Below, one piece after another: positions 16,472 through 24,496 of a DNA stretch of 40,826 bases. Numbering within the stretch: the first letter of the stretch is position 1; every line of letters starts with the position of its first letter. Origin of the DNA: Deltaproteobacteria bacterium (lineage in GTDB: Bacteria > Desulfobacterota > Desulfomonilia > UBA1062). The DNA is taken from the NCBI GenBank assembly GCA_011046135.1, contig DSBG01000155.1, forward strand, positions 1 through 40,826, written 5' to 3'. Both the position numbers and the translations under genes were made by a program. The notes beneath the pieces were generated by a model. The model did not search any database and was not told the DNA's origin. It was given only the letters and a program-made list of their open reading frames with translations.

Positions 16472-16768
16472 TCATCCACTTTTTATGAGAGAGAGCCCTC
16501 TCTGATCCTCGATGATCTGCCGTATCTTCGGGGGAAGGTATACGGAATCGGGATTGATCAGGGACAGCGCTTTCACGATAAGCCTGTTCCGCTCCTGATA
16601 GCTTGAATTTGCATCGTATACCACCAGCAGACGACCATCAAGCCGGCAGATACCTCCCCTGCGATTGATGGTGTCCTCGATGATCTCGATCCCCATGCTG
16701 GCCGCACATTCAACCAGCAGGGAAAACAGTTCTCTCTGTTTTCTGAGCGCGTGCTTCTCCGTGATCAT
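16472..16768 (-). CDS. Small hypothetical protein
   Basis: A 98-residue protein of no family I can name. It has a basic, helical N-terminus (MITEKHALRKQRELF), two Cys-containing stretches (VECAAS; GGICRLDG), and a C-terminal half with predicted strand/helix alternation (DGRLLVVYDANSSYQ, PDSVYLPPKIRQII). Its ATG overlaps the stop of the upstream cupin-fusion gene in an ATGA arrangement, good evidence that it is translated and linked to that gene. It contains no signal peptide or membrane segment. The region just beyond its stop (16412-16471) separates it from the convergent DUF4388 gene. Confidence 0.65.
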   Translation of the reverse strand: MITEKHALRKQRELFSLLVECAASMGIEIIEDTINRRGGICRLDGRLLVVYDANSSYQERNRLIVKALSLINPDSVYLPPKIRQIIEDQRGLSLIKSG

Positions 16769-17532
16769 TGTCTTCCGAAATCGTCCTCGATGCGCACGAT
16801 GTCGTCCTCTCCGAAGTATTCACCGAGCTGCACCTCGATGATGACGACAAGATCTTTCCCGATGTTCTCGATCCTGTGGTGTGCCCCCCTGGCGATATCA
16901 ATGGACTCTGCGGCAATCAGATCAAAGATCTCCTGATTCAAGGTCACACGAGCTTTTCCTGAGACTACGGTCCAGTGTTCCTGTCTCCTGGTGTGGTATT
17001 GAAGGCTGAGCCTTTTCCCGGGCCACAGGGTTATGCGTTTCACTTTGTGGCCCGAAGAATCATCAGCGAGCACCTCAAAAAACCCCCACGGCCTCCTCTC
17101 TTTTTTCGCGCAGGCCTTGATCACCTGTTCATAGACGGCTTCGTAGAACCCTGCCGAGGCGTGCCTGAGCTGCTCGGTCGTCTCGATACCATTGAGCCCG
17201 GGGGACAGAAGAGCCCCGGCGGCATCGAGAAAAAACCAGTTCGATTGTGCTTGGGCACAGATCTCGCGCTCATCTTTACCCGGCGGGGAGAAGAGCGTTG
17301 TTACGACGGGTGTGGGCGTCAGTCCAGCATACAGGAGTGCAGCGACACCCGTGAGGTTGTGAATCACGTCGTAGCTGCAGGCATCCCTGAACAGCAGGGA
17401 AAGAGCTCCGCGCTCCCTGAGGGTGGGGGATGTCCCAATCTTCAGAACCCTCACCTCGTGACCGAGATGCTCGAGGTCCGCGGGGAGATCGTCCCAGGGA
17501 AAGGCGTCATCCAGAATCAGAACAATCCTCAC
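16765..17532 (-). CDS. Glycosyltransferase-like N-terminus fused to mannose-6-phosphate isomerase-type cupin
   Basis: A 255-residue two-part protein. Residues 1 to about 130 begin like a GT4/GT-B glycosyltransferase Rossmann half (MRIVLILDDAFPWDDLPADLEHLGHEVRVL) with YDVIHNLTG and ALLYAGLTPTPVVTTL, as in the acceptor domain. Residues about 145-255 match the C-terminal cupin of type II mannose-6-phosphate isomerase/GDP-mannose pyrophosphorylase: RPWGFFEVL, LSLQYHTRRQEHWTVVSGKA with metal-type His residues, and IDIARGAHHRIEN. Neither a full glycosyltransferase donor domain nor a nucleotidyltransferase domain is present. The start is GTG, chosen for the GAGGAGG five bases upstream. A sugar-isomerase or sugar-sensing role is possible; the combination itself is unusual and the function unknown. 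Confidence 0.75.
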   Translation of the reverse strand: MRIVLILDDAFPWDDLPADLEHLGHEVRVLKIGTSPTLRERGALSLLFRDACSYDVIHNLTGVAALLYAGLTPTPVVTTLFSPPGKDEREICAQAQSNWFFLDAAGALLSPGLNGIETTEQLRHASAGFYEAVYEQVIKACAKKERRPWGFFEVLADDSSGHKVKRITLWPGKRLSLQYHTRRQEHWTVVSGKARVTLNQEIFDLIAAESIDIARGAHHRIENIGKDLVVIIEVQLGEYFGEDDIVRIEDDFGRQ

Positions 17533-17582
17533 AGAATCCTCCTCATACGTCCATGGTATGGTGGTTGCGCTTTTCGATCAAG

Positions 17583-17614
17583 AAAAAAAGAGGAGACGTG
17601 ATCCGCCTCCTCTT
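17583..17614 (-). terminator. Intrinsic terminator of the Etf/fatty-acid operon
   Basis: On the minus strand an 8-bp perfect stem (AAGAGGAG / CTCCTCTT) with an 11-nt loop is followed directly by a run of Ts (complement of the A run at 17583-17589). It sits about 35 nt after the stop of the membrane Etf:quinone oxidoreductase gene and marks the end of that operon. Confidence 0.8.
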
Positions 17615-17649
17615 CGATAGGTTCATGGGTTTTGAGAACAACACAAATG

Positions 17650-19824
17650 CTATTCGGTTGCCTCCTCTTGTTTTGGTTCCCCGGACTCAGCGGCCTTGGG
17701 AATTTTATCATCGAGACCCGCAGCGCGAACAACGAGCTGTGCGATGTCAATGGCCTGGAGCTTGTCTTCCAGTTCGAGTTCCTTGATACCATCCGAGATC
17801 ATGGTGTAGCAGAACGGACAGGCGGTGCATACCGTCTTTGCTCCTGCATCCAGAGCCTCTTGCGTCCTCTTCTGATTGATCCTGGTTCCGAGCGTCTCCT
17901 CCATCCACATTCTGCCTCCGCCGGCACCACAGCAGAAGCTCTTTGCATGGTGATCCTCCATCTCGACGAGGGAGCCTGATTTCAGTGCCTTCAGAAGGGT
18001 TCTCGGCTGATCGTAGATCTTGTTGTACCTACCGAGGTAACAGGAATCATGCAGGGTAATGGTTCCCAGATTCTCGATGGGGTGCTTGAGCTGAATCTTG
18101 CCTTTCTTGATGAGCGTATCGAGAATCTCTGTGTAGTGGAAGACCTGGAAATTACCCCCGAGCTCCTTGTAATCGTGCTTCAGGGTATTGTACCCGTGGG
18201 GACACAGGGTAATGATCTTTTTCACGTTGTATGACTTGAAGACCTCGATATTTGCCGTGGCGAGAGCCTGGTAGAGATACTCGTTGCCGATCTTCTTCGC
18301 GGAATCTCCACAGCATCCCTCTTCGGTTCCCAGGATGGCAAAGTCAAGTCCCGCCAGCTTGAAGAGTTTTACAAGGGAGATCGCAACCTTCTTGTTGAGA
18401 TCATCGAAGGCTCCGGCACAACCGACGTAGAAGAGGTACTCAGCTTCACCCTTCTCTGCCATGATGGGAACATCGAGCCCCTTGGCCCAGTCAGCCCTGG
18501 TATGTGCGCCGATGCCCCATGGGTTGGAATTGTTCTCCATCCCCTTGAAGACATCCAGGACCTCCGCCGGGAAGTCGGACTCCATCATGACGAGGTAGCG
18601 CCTGAGATCGATGAGTTTGGGGAACTGGAGGATGTATGCCGGGCATGCATCCACGCACCCCATGCAGGTCGTGCAGGCCCAGATGGTATCTTTCGAAATG
18701 CCATCGCCGATCAGAGCGGGTCCGGTATACTGATCATCAGCCAAGACCTGGTAGGTTCCATTTGGATCCAGGGCTATCTGCGCCTTCTGGTTAACATAGC
18801 TGCGGATGTCCTGGATCACGTCCCTGGGCAGCAGGGGTTTGTCCGTGTTGAATGCCGGACAGACCTCAACGCACCTGCCGCACCGCATGCATGCCTCATT
18901 GTCGAGGAAATCCTTCCAGGAGAACTCTTCCACGTTGTGAATCCCAAAGCTTTCAGCGGTTTCGAACATCTCGGGAGGCATGGTCCTGATGGGGGGCTGG
19001 TCGGTATCAGGCCTCAGGAAGATGTTCACGGGAGTCATGAGAATATGGATCAACTTGGAGTATGCAATGTAGATGATGAATCCCAGGGCCCCGAGTACAT
19101 GAACCCACCACAGAACTTTATGGGTGTCTCTCAGGGCTACCTCGCTCATGCCAGCAAAAATGAACGCGACGGTGCGGCCGACCGGGGAAAACCAGATGTA
19201 TGGGTTCATTGGGCTCGCGGGATTGACCTCGGTGGCCTGGATTCTCAGCGCCTCGATGATGAAGCCGGTCACGAGGATGGCCAGGATGTACCACAGGATC
19301 ACATTGTCTTCTCCCTTTTCATCGAGCCACTTGGGTTTGAAGAAGTATCTCCTGGCCAAGGCCATGAGAACGCCGATAATGGCTAGGAGCCCGAATATGT
19401 CTGCAAAGAGGGAAAGGCCCAGATAGAAGCCGTCCTTCATGAACCAGACACGCCAGATGGGCCAGATGACGTCGGCCTGGAGAAAGACGATGATGGTGGT
19501 GATCAGCAGTGCAAGAAACCCATAAAAGATAAAGAAATGGAAGGCTCCCTGGTACGGCTCCTTCAGGATCTTGCGGTGGGCAAAGATGTCAACGAGTGTG
19601 TACCACAATCGTGACCATGGATCATTGACCCGCTCCACATCGCTGCCCGTTGCCTCAAAGGCAACCTTGAGTCGAGTGACGAATCCGCTCTTGACCAGGC
19701 CCCGAACGAAAAGCAGGATTGCTCCGACTACGAGAATGTAGAGAAGCACCTGTTCCACCGGGAACCCAGGTCCGACTATGTTCCAAAAAATTTCTCTCGA
19801 AATTTCAGCTTGTGGTCCGTGCAT
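17650..19824 (-). CDS. Membrane EtfAB:quinone oxidoreductase, HdrD-like iron-sulfur protein
   Basis: A 724-residue membrane protein of the DUF224/HdrDE-like type that takes electrons from EtfAB and reduces (mena)quinone (the EMO family). Residues about 20-270 contain six or so membrane segments in a NarI-like cytochrome b arrangement. Then come two [4Fe-4S] sites (C312/315/318/322 and C384/387/390/394) and a C-terminal HdrB/HdrD-type catalytic part with CCG-type motifs: EEGCCGD (502-507), CPHGYNT (541-547), HDSCYLGRY (592-600), SFCCGAGGGRMW (629-640) and CTACPFC (666-672). The ATG at 19824 is preceded by a G-rich AGGGGGGG. It follows etfB and etfA in one transcription unit, which strongly supports the role. 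In a syntroph such proteins link acyl-CoA oxidation to the quinone pool. Confidence 0.92.
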   Translation of the reverse strand: MHGPQAEISREIFWNIVGPGFPVEQVLLYILVVGAILLFVRGLVKSGFVTRLKVAFEATGSDVERVNDPWSRLWYTLVDIFAHRKILKEPYQGAFHFFIFYGFLALLITTIIVFLQADVIWPIWRVWFMKDGFYLGLSLFADIFGLLAIIGVLMALARRYFFKPKWLDEKGEDNVILWYILAILVTGFIIEALRIQATEVNPASPMNPYIWFSPVGRTVAFIFAGMSEVALRDTHKVLWWVHVLGALGFIIYIAYSKLIHILMTPVNIFLRPDTDQPPIRTMPPEMFETAESFGIHNVEEFSWKDFLDNEACMRCGRCVEVCPAFNTDKPLLPRDVIQDIRSYVNQKAQIALDPNGTYQVLADDQYTGPALIGDGISKDTIWACTTCMGCVDACPAYILQFPKLIDLRRYLVMMESDFPAEVLDVFKGMENNSNPWGIGAHTRADWAKGLDVPIMAEKGEAEYLFYVGCAGAFDDLNKKVAISLVKLFKLAGLDFAILGTEEGCCGDSAKKIGNEYLYQALATANIEVFKSYNVKKIITLCPHGYNTLKHDYKELGGNFQVFHYTEILDTLIKKGKIQLKHPIENLGTITLHDSCYLGRYNKIYDQPRTLLKALKSGSLVEMEDHHAKSFCCGAGGGRMWMEETLGTRINQKRTQEALDAGAKTVCTACPFCYTMISDGIKELELEDKLQAIDIAQLVVRAAGLDDKIPKAAESGEPKQEEATE

Positions 19825-19857
19825 AGCCCCCCCTAAATCGTTTCTCGCCTCTTGCGC

Positions 19858-19881
19858 GGGATGGGGCTGACGCCCCATCCC
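19858..19881 (-). other. Intercistronic GC-rich hairpin between etfA and the membrane oxidoreductase gene
   Basis: Perfect 10-bp inverted repeat with a 4-base loop; the minus strand reads GGGATGGGGC GTCA GCCCCATCCC. It starts 10 nt after the etfA stop and ends about 33 nt before the next start. There is no T-run. Its core GGGGC-GYCA-GCCCC is shared with the hairpin at 11996-12017. It probably modulates mRNA stability or lowers read-through within the operon. Confidence 0.65.
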
Positions 19882-19890
19882 ATGTCTCTC

Positions 19891-20859
19891 TTATCCTTTG
19901 ATCTTCTGAATCTCTTCAATCAGCGCCGGGACCACAGAGAACAGGTCATCCACGACACCATAATCCGCCTTCTGGAAGATGGGTGCTTCGGGATCCTTGT
20001 TGATGGCCACGATCACCTTTGAGGTGCCCATACCGGCCATGTGCTGAATAGCACCTGAAATACCCGCGGCAATGTAGAGGTTCGGGCTGACGGTCTTTCC
20101 CGTCTGGCCGACCTGGAATGCATGCTCTCTCCAGCCTGCATCAACCGCTGCCCTGGATGCCCCGGTCGTTGCCGTAGGTCCTAGCAGCTTCGCGAGATCT
20201 TCGAGCATCTTGAAGTTCTCGGGCCCTTTCATGCCCCTTCCACCGGACACGATGATCTCGGCCTCGGTCTGGTCGGGTTCGTCGCTCTGTGCGATCTCGA
20301 TGGATTTCACCACGGTCTTGATCTTCGATGCATCGAGATTCACGGCGACCTTCTCAACTGCACCAGCGCCGGCCTGTTCGGATGCCGCGAAAGAATTGGG
20401 TCGAACGGAAATCACCTGTGGCTCTGCCACGGCCTCAACCATCGCATATGCCTTGCCTGCATAGATGGGGCGCTTTGCGATGATCTTGTCGCCTTCCTTC
20501 TTGAGGTCCACGCAATCGGAGATGGCACCGACCTTCAACCGGGCGGCAACAGCCGGCATGAGGTCCTTACCCTGCGCTGTCGCACTCGCAAAGATCACTG
20601 AGGGTTTTACCTGCTCAGCTACCTGTGCAAATGCCTGAACAAAGGCTTCGGGCACATAGTTTTCGAACTCTGGTCCGTCAACCACATAGATCTTGTCCGC
20701 ACCATATTTAGCAAGCTCTGGGGCAAGCGCTTCAGCGCCGCTGCCGATAATGCAGGCGCTCACGTCACCACCAAACTCCTTTGCCTTGCTCAACACTTCG
20801 AGAGATCCTTTCTTGATCTCTCCTTTCTGTACTTCTGCATAAATGAGAGTTCCTGGCAT
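19891..20859 (-). CDS. etfA: Electron transfer flavoprotein alpha subunit
   Basis: A 322-residue EtfA, the FAD-carrying large subunit of the heterodimeric electron transfer flavoprotein, at the normal family length. The N-terminal domain (1-190) is typical. The C-terminal FAD domain shows VSGGRGMKGPENF (residues about 208-220), GASRAAVDAGW (238-248) and QVGQTGKTVSPNLYIAAGIS (252-271). EtfAB accepts electrons from acyl-CoA dehydrogenases. The ATG has GGAGGAGG upstream and lies 15 nt after etfB; the membrane oxidoreductase that receives its electrons is encoded next. Nothing suggests the bifurcating Etf class (no adjacent bifurcating dehydrogenase), but motifs alone do not settle that. Confidence 0.95.
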   Translation of the reverse strand: MPGTLIYAEVQKGEIKKGSLEVLSKAKEFGGDVSACIIGSGAEALAPELAKYGADKIYVVDGPEFENYVPEAFVQAFAQVAEQVKPSVIFASATAQGKDLMPAVAARLKVGAISDCVDLKKEGDKIIAKRPIYAGKAYAMVEAVAEPQVISVRPNSFAASEQAGAGAVEKVAVNLDASKIKTVVKSIEIAQSDEPDQTEAEIIVSGGRGMKGPENFKMLEDLAKLLGPTATTGASRAAVDAGWREHAFQVGQTGKTVSPNLYIAAGISGAIQHMAGMGTSKVIVAINKDPEAPIFQKADYGVVDDLFSVVPALIEEIQKIKG

Positions 20860-20874
20860 CGCTTTCCTCCTCCT

Positions 20875-21651
20875 TTAGATGATCTTGACCTCGTCGTGCA
20901 AGGCCTTTGCAAGTGCCGCTGCCTTTGCCTTGGCATCGTCACCCTGGATAATCCTTCCAGCCTGGCGTGCAGGGGGAAGCGACAGTTCCTTGACAACGGT
21001 CTTCGGGCCGTCCGATACACCAAGATCTGCCGCCTTCTTCACATCAACGGGCTTCTTCTTCGCCTTCATGATGCCGGGAAGGGATGCATACCTTGGCTCA
21101 TTGAGCCCCTTCTGTGCCGAGAACACTGCCGGCAGCGAAACATCCAGCAGCGCATGACCACCCTCGACCTCGCGGGTAACCGATGCTTTGCTCTTGTCAT
21201 CGGCAACCTCGATTTTGATTACCTGGGTCACCACCGGGATCCCGAGCAGTTCGCCGAGCATTGCGGGAACCTGTCCGGAATCATCGTCCATGGCCTGTTT
21301 TCCGAGAAACACGGCGTCATACTCGAGACCCTTCACCGCTGCAGCCAACGCTGCGGCCGTGGCAAAAGGATCCGCCTTCTCATAGTAGGCAGCATCGTTG
21401 ACGTGAACGGCGGTGTCGGCGCCCATGGCAAGCGCTGTTCTGATGGACTCGATAGCCCTGTCAGGCCCCAGCGATACGATGGTCACATTGCCTGCCTTCA
21501 TCTTCTCCTTCATCTTCAGTGCCTCTTCCACGGCAAACTCATCGTAAGGAGAAATAACCCACTTGATACCGTCTGTTGCTATACCTGTACCTGCGATCTT
21601 GATCAATGTCTCGGTATCAGGTACCTGCTTCAAGCACACAACTGTATTCAC
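20875..21651 (-). CDS. etfB: Electron transfer flavoprotein beta subunit
   Basis: A 258-residue EtfB, the partner of EtfA. It begins VNTVVCLKQVPDTE, with GTG as start codon (read as Met), supported by an AAGGAGGT about seven bases upstream; no in-frame ATG lies nearby. The adenine-nucleotide-fold signatures are present: SPYDEFAVEEALKMKE, VSLGPDRAIESIRTALAMGAD, and FLGKQAMDDDSGQVPAMLGE with the DxxSGQVP loop. It follows the dehydrogenase/hydratase fusion gene by 90 bp, and no terminator is visible in that gap, so it may be read from the TetR-gene promoter or from a promoter of its own. Confidence 0.95.
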   Translation of the reverse strand: MNTVVCLKQVPDTETLIKIAGTGIATDGIKWVISPYDEFAVEEALKMKEKMKAGNVTIVSLGPDRAIESIRTALAMGADTAVHVNDAAYYEKADPFATAAALAAAVKGLEYDAVFLGKQAMDDDSGQVPAMLGELLGIPVVTQVIKIEVADDKSKASVTREVEGGHALLDVSLPAVFSAQKGLNEPRYASLPGIMKAKKKPVDVKKAADLGVSDGPKTVVKELSLPPARQAGRIIQGDDAKAKAAALAKALHDEVKII

Positions 21652-21741
21652 TCTAAACCTCCTTCCTCTGTTTTTTTCTCTTTTTTATTTTACTCTCGGG
21701 CATCTCTGTATTGATCAAAAGAAACCATTGAGTCCCCTTCT

Positions 21742-23718
21742 CTACATGTCCTGAAATTTCGGCTTACGCTTGCTCAGAAATGCATCGATCCCTTCAGTGG
21801 CATCCGCGGACATGGCAACCCGGGCAAACTGCTCAGCCTCGAGGGCTATCCCATCCTCGAACGGCAGGTCAAAACCGGCACAGGTCGACTCCATCGCTGC
21901 TTTGACGGAGAGCCTGCCCTTGGAGGCTATGGATCGGGCCAGATTCTGCGCTTCTTCCATGAGTGACTCGTGGGAGACGACCCGGTTTACGAGACCCATC
22001 TCCAGGGCCTGTGCGGGGGTAATGTGCATCCCACTCAGAATGAGCTCCAGGGCCTTGGCCTTGCCCACAAGACGGGGAAGTCTCTGGGTTCCGGCAAAAC
22101 CGGGAATGATTCCCAGGGTAATTTCCGGGAGCCCCAGACGAGCTCGGTCGGAGACAATCCTCATGTGACAGGACAGGGCGATTTCCAGCCCACCGCCCAG
22201 ACAGAATCCGTTGATCACTGCAATGACGGGCTTATCGAGTTCCTCGATGGTATCGTTCATGCGGTGACCCTTGTACGCAAATTCCACGGCATCGTCGAGA
22301 GACCTCAGAGCCTGGATTTCGCTGATGTCCGCTCCTGCCACGAATGCTCGTCCCTTTCCCGTGAGAAGAATGACCCTGACCCTCGTGTCTGCAGAGGCCT
22401 TCAGCATGGCTTTCGTGATATCCTGCTGGGTCTTGATGCTCAAGGTGTTCATGGGTGGGTTATCCAGCATCATCATTGCCACCCCATATTCATCAACCTC
22501 ATAGGTGCAGTTCTCGAACACGGATTCCCCTGATGCAAGCCTGGATATCACGGCAGGCGGGGTGAAGCGCTCAGGGCCGTACTGGTACGCCAGGGAGTAC
22601 ATCATCTCTTCAACCACATCCCAGCCCAGGGTCAGTTCTGCATAGTGGAGGGGTCCCCAGGATATCTTGGTGGGGAAGTTTGTCCCATAGACCATCCCGG
22701 TATCGGTATCATGGGCAGAGGAGATACCCTCAGCCACGATACACAGCGCCTCCCTGATCTGCACTGCCAGAAGTCTCTCGGGGGAGAACGAATCCGGGTT
22801 CACCGGGTTCTTCTTCCACCATGATTTCAGAAACTTCTCCACCTCGTCAGAGGGTGCTCTTGTCCCTGAAGCATAGTCGTAGAACCCTTTGCCTGTCTTC
22901 TGACCGAGACATTTCTTCTGCTCGAGGGTCTTGAGGAGTTCCGGGATCGGTGTCCGAACGCCGTAAGCCTCCTCCAGCGTCTTTGAGGCGTGCAGTCCCA
23001 CATCGAGTCCGACCAGGTCCCACAGGGCAAAGGGCCCCATGGGCATGCCGAACTCCACCATTGCGCTGTCGATCTCCTCCAGGGATCCCTCACCGTCCAT
23101 GAGAGCGAGCACGGCTTCGTTCATGTACGGGATGAGCACCCTGTTCACGGCAAATCCCGGGCCGTTTTTCACCTTGATGGGGACCTTGTCGATCAGGAGG
23201 GAGAACTGCATCATGGCCTCGATGGTCTGCCTCGAGGTGCTGTCGTCGTAGATGACCTCAACGAGTTTCATCACGTGGGCCGGATTGAAGAAGTGCAGGC
23301 CGACAAAGCGGTCTTTCTTCTTGATCTTTTCAGCAATTCCCGTCAGAGACAGCGTTGAAGTATTCGTCGCCAGGATAGTCTTCTCACTGCAGAGCGTCTC
23401 CAGTTCTTCGAAGATCGACTGCTTGAGTTTCAAGATTTCGGGAACCGCTTCGATTACGAGGTCGGCCTCTCCGAGGAAGTCCCTGTCGTAGTCAACGGAT
23501 CCCTGAAGAAGGTTCTGGCATGCCTGTGCCTTCTTCTGGTCGATCTTACCCTTCTTGACCTGCTTGTCATAGAGTCCCTGCGACATGTCCAGGGCCTTGT
23601 CCACAAACTTCTGTTCGATATCCTTGATGAAGCACTCAATTCCCACAGAGGACAGGAGATGCGCAATGCCTCCCCCCATGGCGCCACCACCGATAACAAC
23701 TGCTTTTTTGATCATCAT
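21742..23718 (-). CDS. 3-hydroxyacyl-CoA dehydrogenase / enoyl-CoA hydratase fusion (dehydrogenase first)
   Basis: A 658-residue bifunctional beta-oxidation enzyme. Residues 1 to about 300 are the NAD-binding and C-terminal domains of 3-hydroxyacyl-CoA dehydrogenase (IGGGAMGGGIAHLL at 9-22, LATNTSTLS, LHFFNPAHVMKLVE, PGFAVNRVL). A second helical dehydrogenase-type part spans about 310-405. Residues about 410-658 are an enoyl-CoA hydratase/isomerase (crotonase) domain with the oxyanion-hole segment GKGRAFVAGADISEI and both catalytic Glu regions (GGGLEIALSC; LPEITLGIIPGFAGTQ). The order is the reverse of FadB/FadJ, where the hydratase comes first; this order is known for crotonyl-CoA hydratase/3-hydroxybutyryl-CoA dehydrogenase fusions of archaea and some anaerobes. 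The tandem ATGs follow GAGGGG. It shares the operon with the TetR gene and etfBA. Confidence 0.93.
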   Translation of the reverse strand: MMIKKAVVIGGGAMGGGIAHLLSSVGIECFIKDIEQKFVDKALDMSQGLYDKQVKKGKIDQKKAQACQNLLQGSVDYDRDFLGEADLVIEAVPEILKLKQSIFEELETLCSEKTILATNTSTLSLTGIAEKIKKKDRFVGLHFFNPAHVMKLVEVIYDDSTSRQTIEAMMQFSLLIDKVPIKVKNGPGFAVNRVLIPYMNEAVLALMDGEGSLEEIDSAMVEFGMPMGPFALWDLVGLDVGLHASKTLEEAYGVRTPIPELLKTLEQKKCLGQKTGKGFYDYASGTRAPSDEVEKFLKSWWKKNPVNPDSFSPERLLAVQIREALCIVAEGISSAHDTDTGMVYGTNFPTKISWGPLHYAELTLGWDVVEEMMYSLAYQYGPERFTPPAVISRLASGESVFENCTYEVDEYGVAMMMLDNPPMNTLSIKTQQDITKAMLKASADTRVRVILLTGKGRAFVAGADISEIQALRSLDDAVEFAYKGHRMNDTIEELDKPVIAVINGFCLGGGLEIALSCHMRIVSDRARLGLPEITLGIIPGFAGTQRLPRLVGKAKALELILSGMHITPAQALEMGLVNRVVSHESLMEEAQNLARSIASKGRLSVKAAMESTCAGFDLPFEDGIALEAEQFARVAMSADATEGIDAFLSKRKPKFQDM

Positions 23719-23753
23719 GATTTCAAACCCCTCTTGTGAAGGTCCTCCCTTTG

Positions 23754-24344
23754 TTACTTTCCATTCCGGATAAGGCCCCCAAGGAAAGAATTGCCCACCT
23801 TCATCGCCACGTCATGCACATCGAAGCGCTTCCGTTTCGCAGTGATCAGGTAGGTGGAGAGTTCATCGAGCGAACCAAAAATCACCCGCGACCAGATGTC
23901 CGGTTTTATGTCATCTCTGAATATCCCCTGCTGCTGCCCTTCGCTGATGATGTCGCCGATGATGTTGAGATAGGCCAGGAAGTGCTTGTTTTTGTATTCG
24001 CGCATAAATTTGTTCGACTGTCTGAGTTCGACCTGGATCACCTCAGCCAGCGCCCTGTCTGATTCGACGATCGTCAGGTGATTGTCGCAGAACTTGATGA
24101 GCTTCTCCCGAGGGTCTTCAATTTTCTCCAGATCCCCTTTGACAACCTTGATGATCCTGATCAGTTCCTCCTCGAAAAGCGAGATGAGGATATCGTCCTT
24201 GTTTTTGAAATAGAGATATATCGTGCCGTCAGCAACGCGGGCTTCCCGGGCGATCTCAGAAACCTTGGAATTATAGAAGCCCTCCTTCGCGAACACCTGC
24301 TTGGCGGCGTTGAGTATCATTCTGTATTTTTCTTCACCTCTCAT
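23754..24344 (-). CDS. TetR-family regulator, fatty-acid (FadR-like) type
   Basis: A 196-residue TetR-family repressor. The N-terminal helix-turn-helix domain is clear (ILNAAKQVFAKEGFYNSKVS, then IAREARVADGTIYLYFKNKD). The C-terminal ligand-binding part (from about residue 55) resembles the FadR/YsiA group that binds long-chain acyl-CoA. The ATG has AAGGAAGGA upstream. It is the first gene of a run that continues with the dehydrogenase/hydratase fusion, etfB, etfA and the membrane Etf oxidoreductase, so it probably represses beta-oxidation genes including its own operon. A palindrome of the Bacillus FadR half-site type (TGAATGA/TCATTCA) lies in front of the acetyl-CoA synthetase gene at 26534-26549. 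Confidence 0.9.
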   Translation of the reverse strand: MRGEEKYRMILNAAKQVFAKEGFYNSKVSEIAREARVADGTIYLYFKNKDDILISLFEEELIRIIKVVKGDLEKIEDPREKLIKFCDNHLTIVESDRALAEVIQVELRQSNKFMREYKNKHFLAYLNIIGDIISEGQQQGIFRDDIKPDIWSRVIFGSLDELSTYLITAKRKRFDVHDVAMKVGNSFLGGLIRNGK

Positions 24345-24427
24345 TAGGGTCCTTCCTTAGTACAGATGCTTCGCACCCATGAGTTACAATGAAATGCCCT
24401 CACCAACAGTTTCAACAAGCGCGATCA

Positions 24428-24482
24428 GAAAAAACCAATTCAACAGGAGGGGTCCCGGACATATCCGGGAACCCTCCTGTTG
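24428..24482 (-). terminator. Intrinsic terminator of the acetyl-CoA synthetase gene
   Basis: Long inverted repeat at 24441-24482: an 11-bp outer stem (CAACAGGAGGG / CCCTCCTGTTG), one G/A mismatch, a 6-bp inner stem (TCCCGG / CCGGGA) and a 6-nt loop. On the minus strand it is followed within a few bases by six Ts (24434-24429). It lies 15 nt after the stop codon and separates this gene from the TetR operon. Confidence 0.85.
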
Positions 24483-24496
24483 GAAAAAAGCATTTG

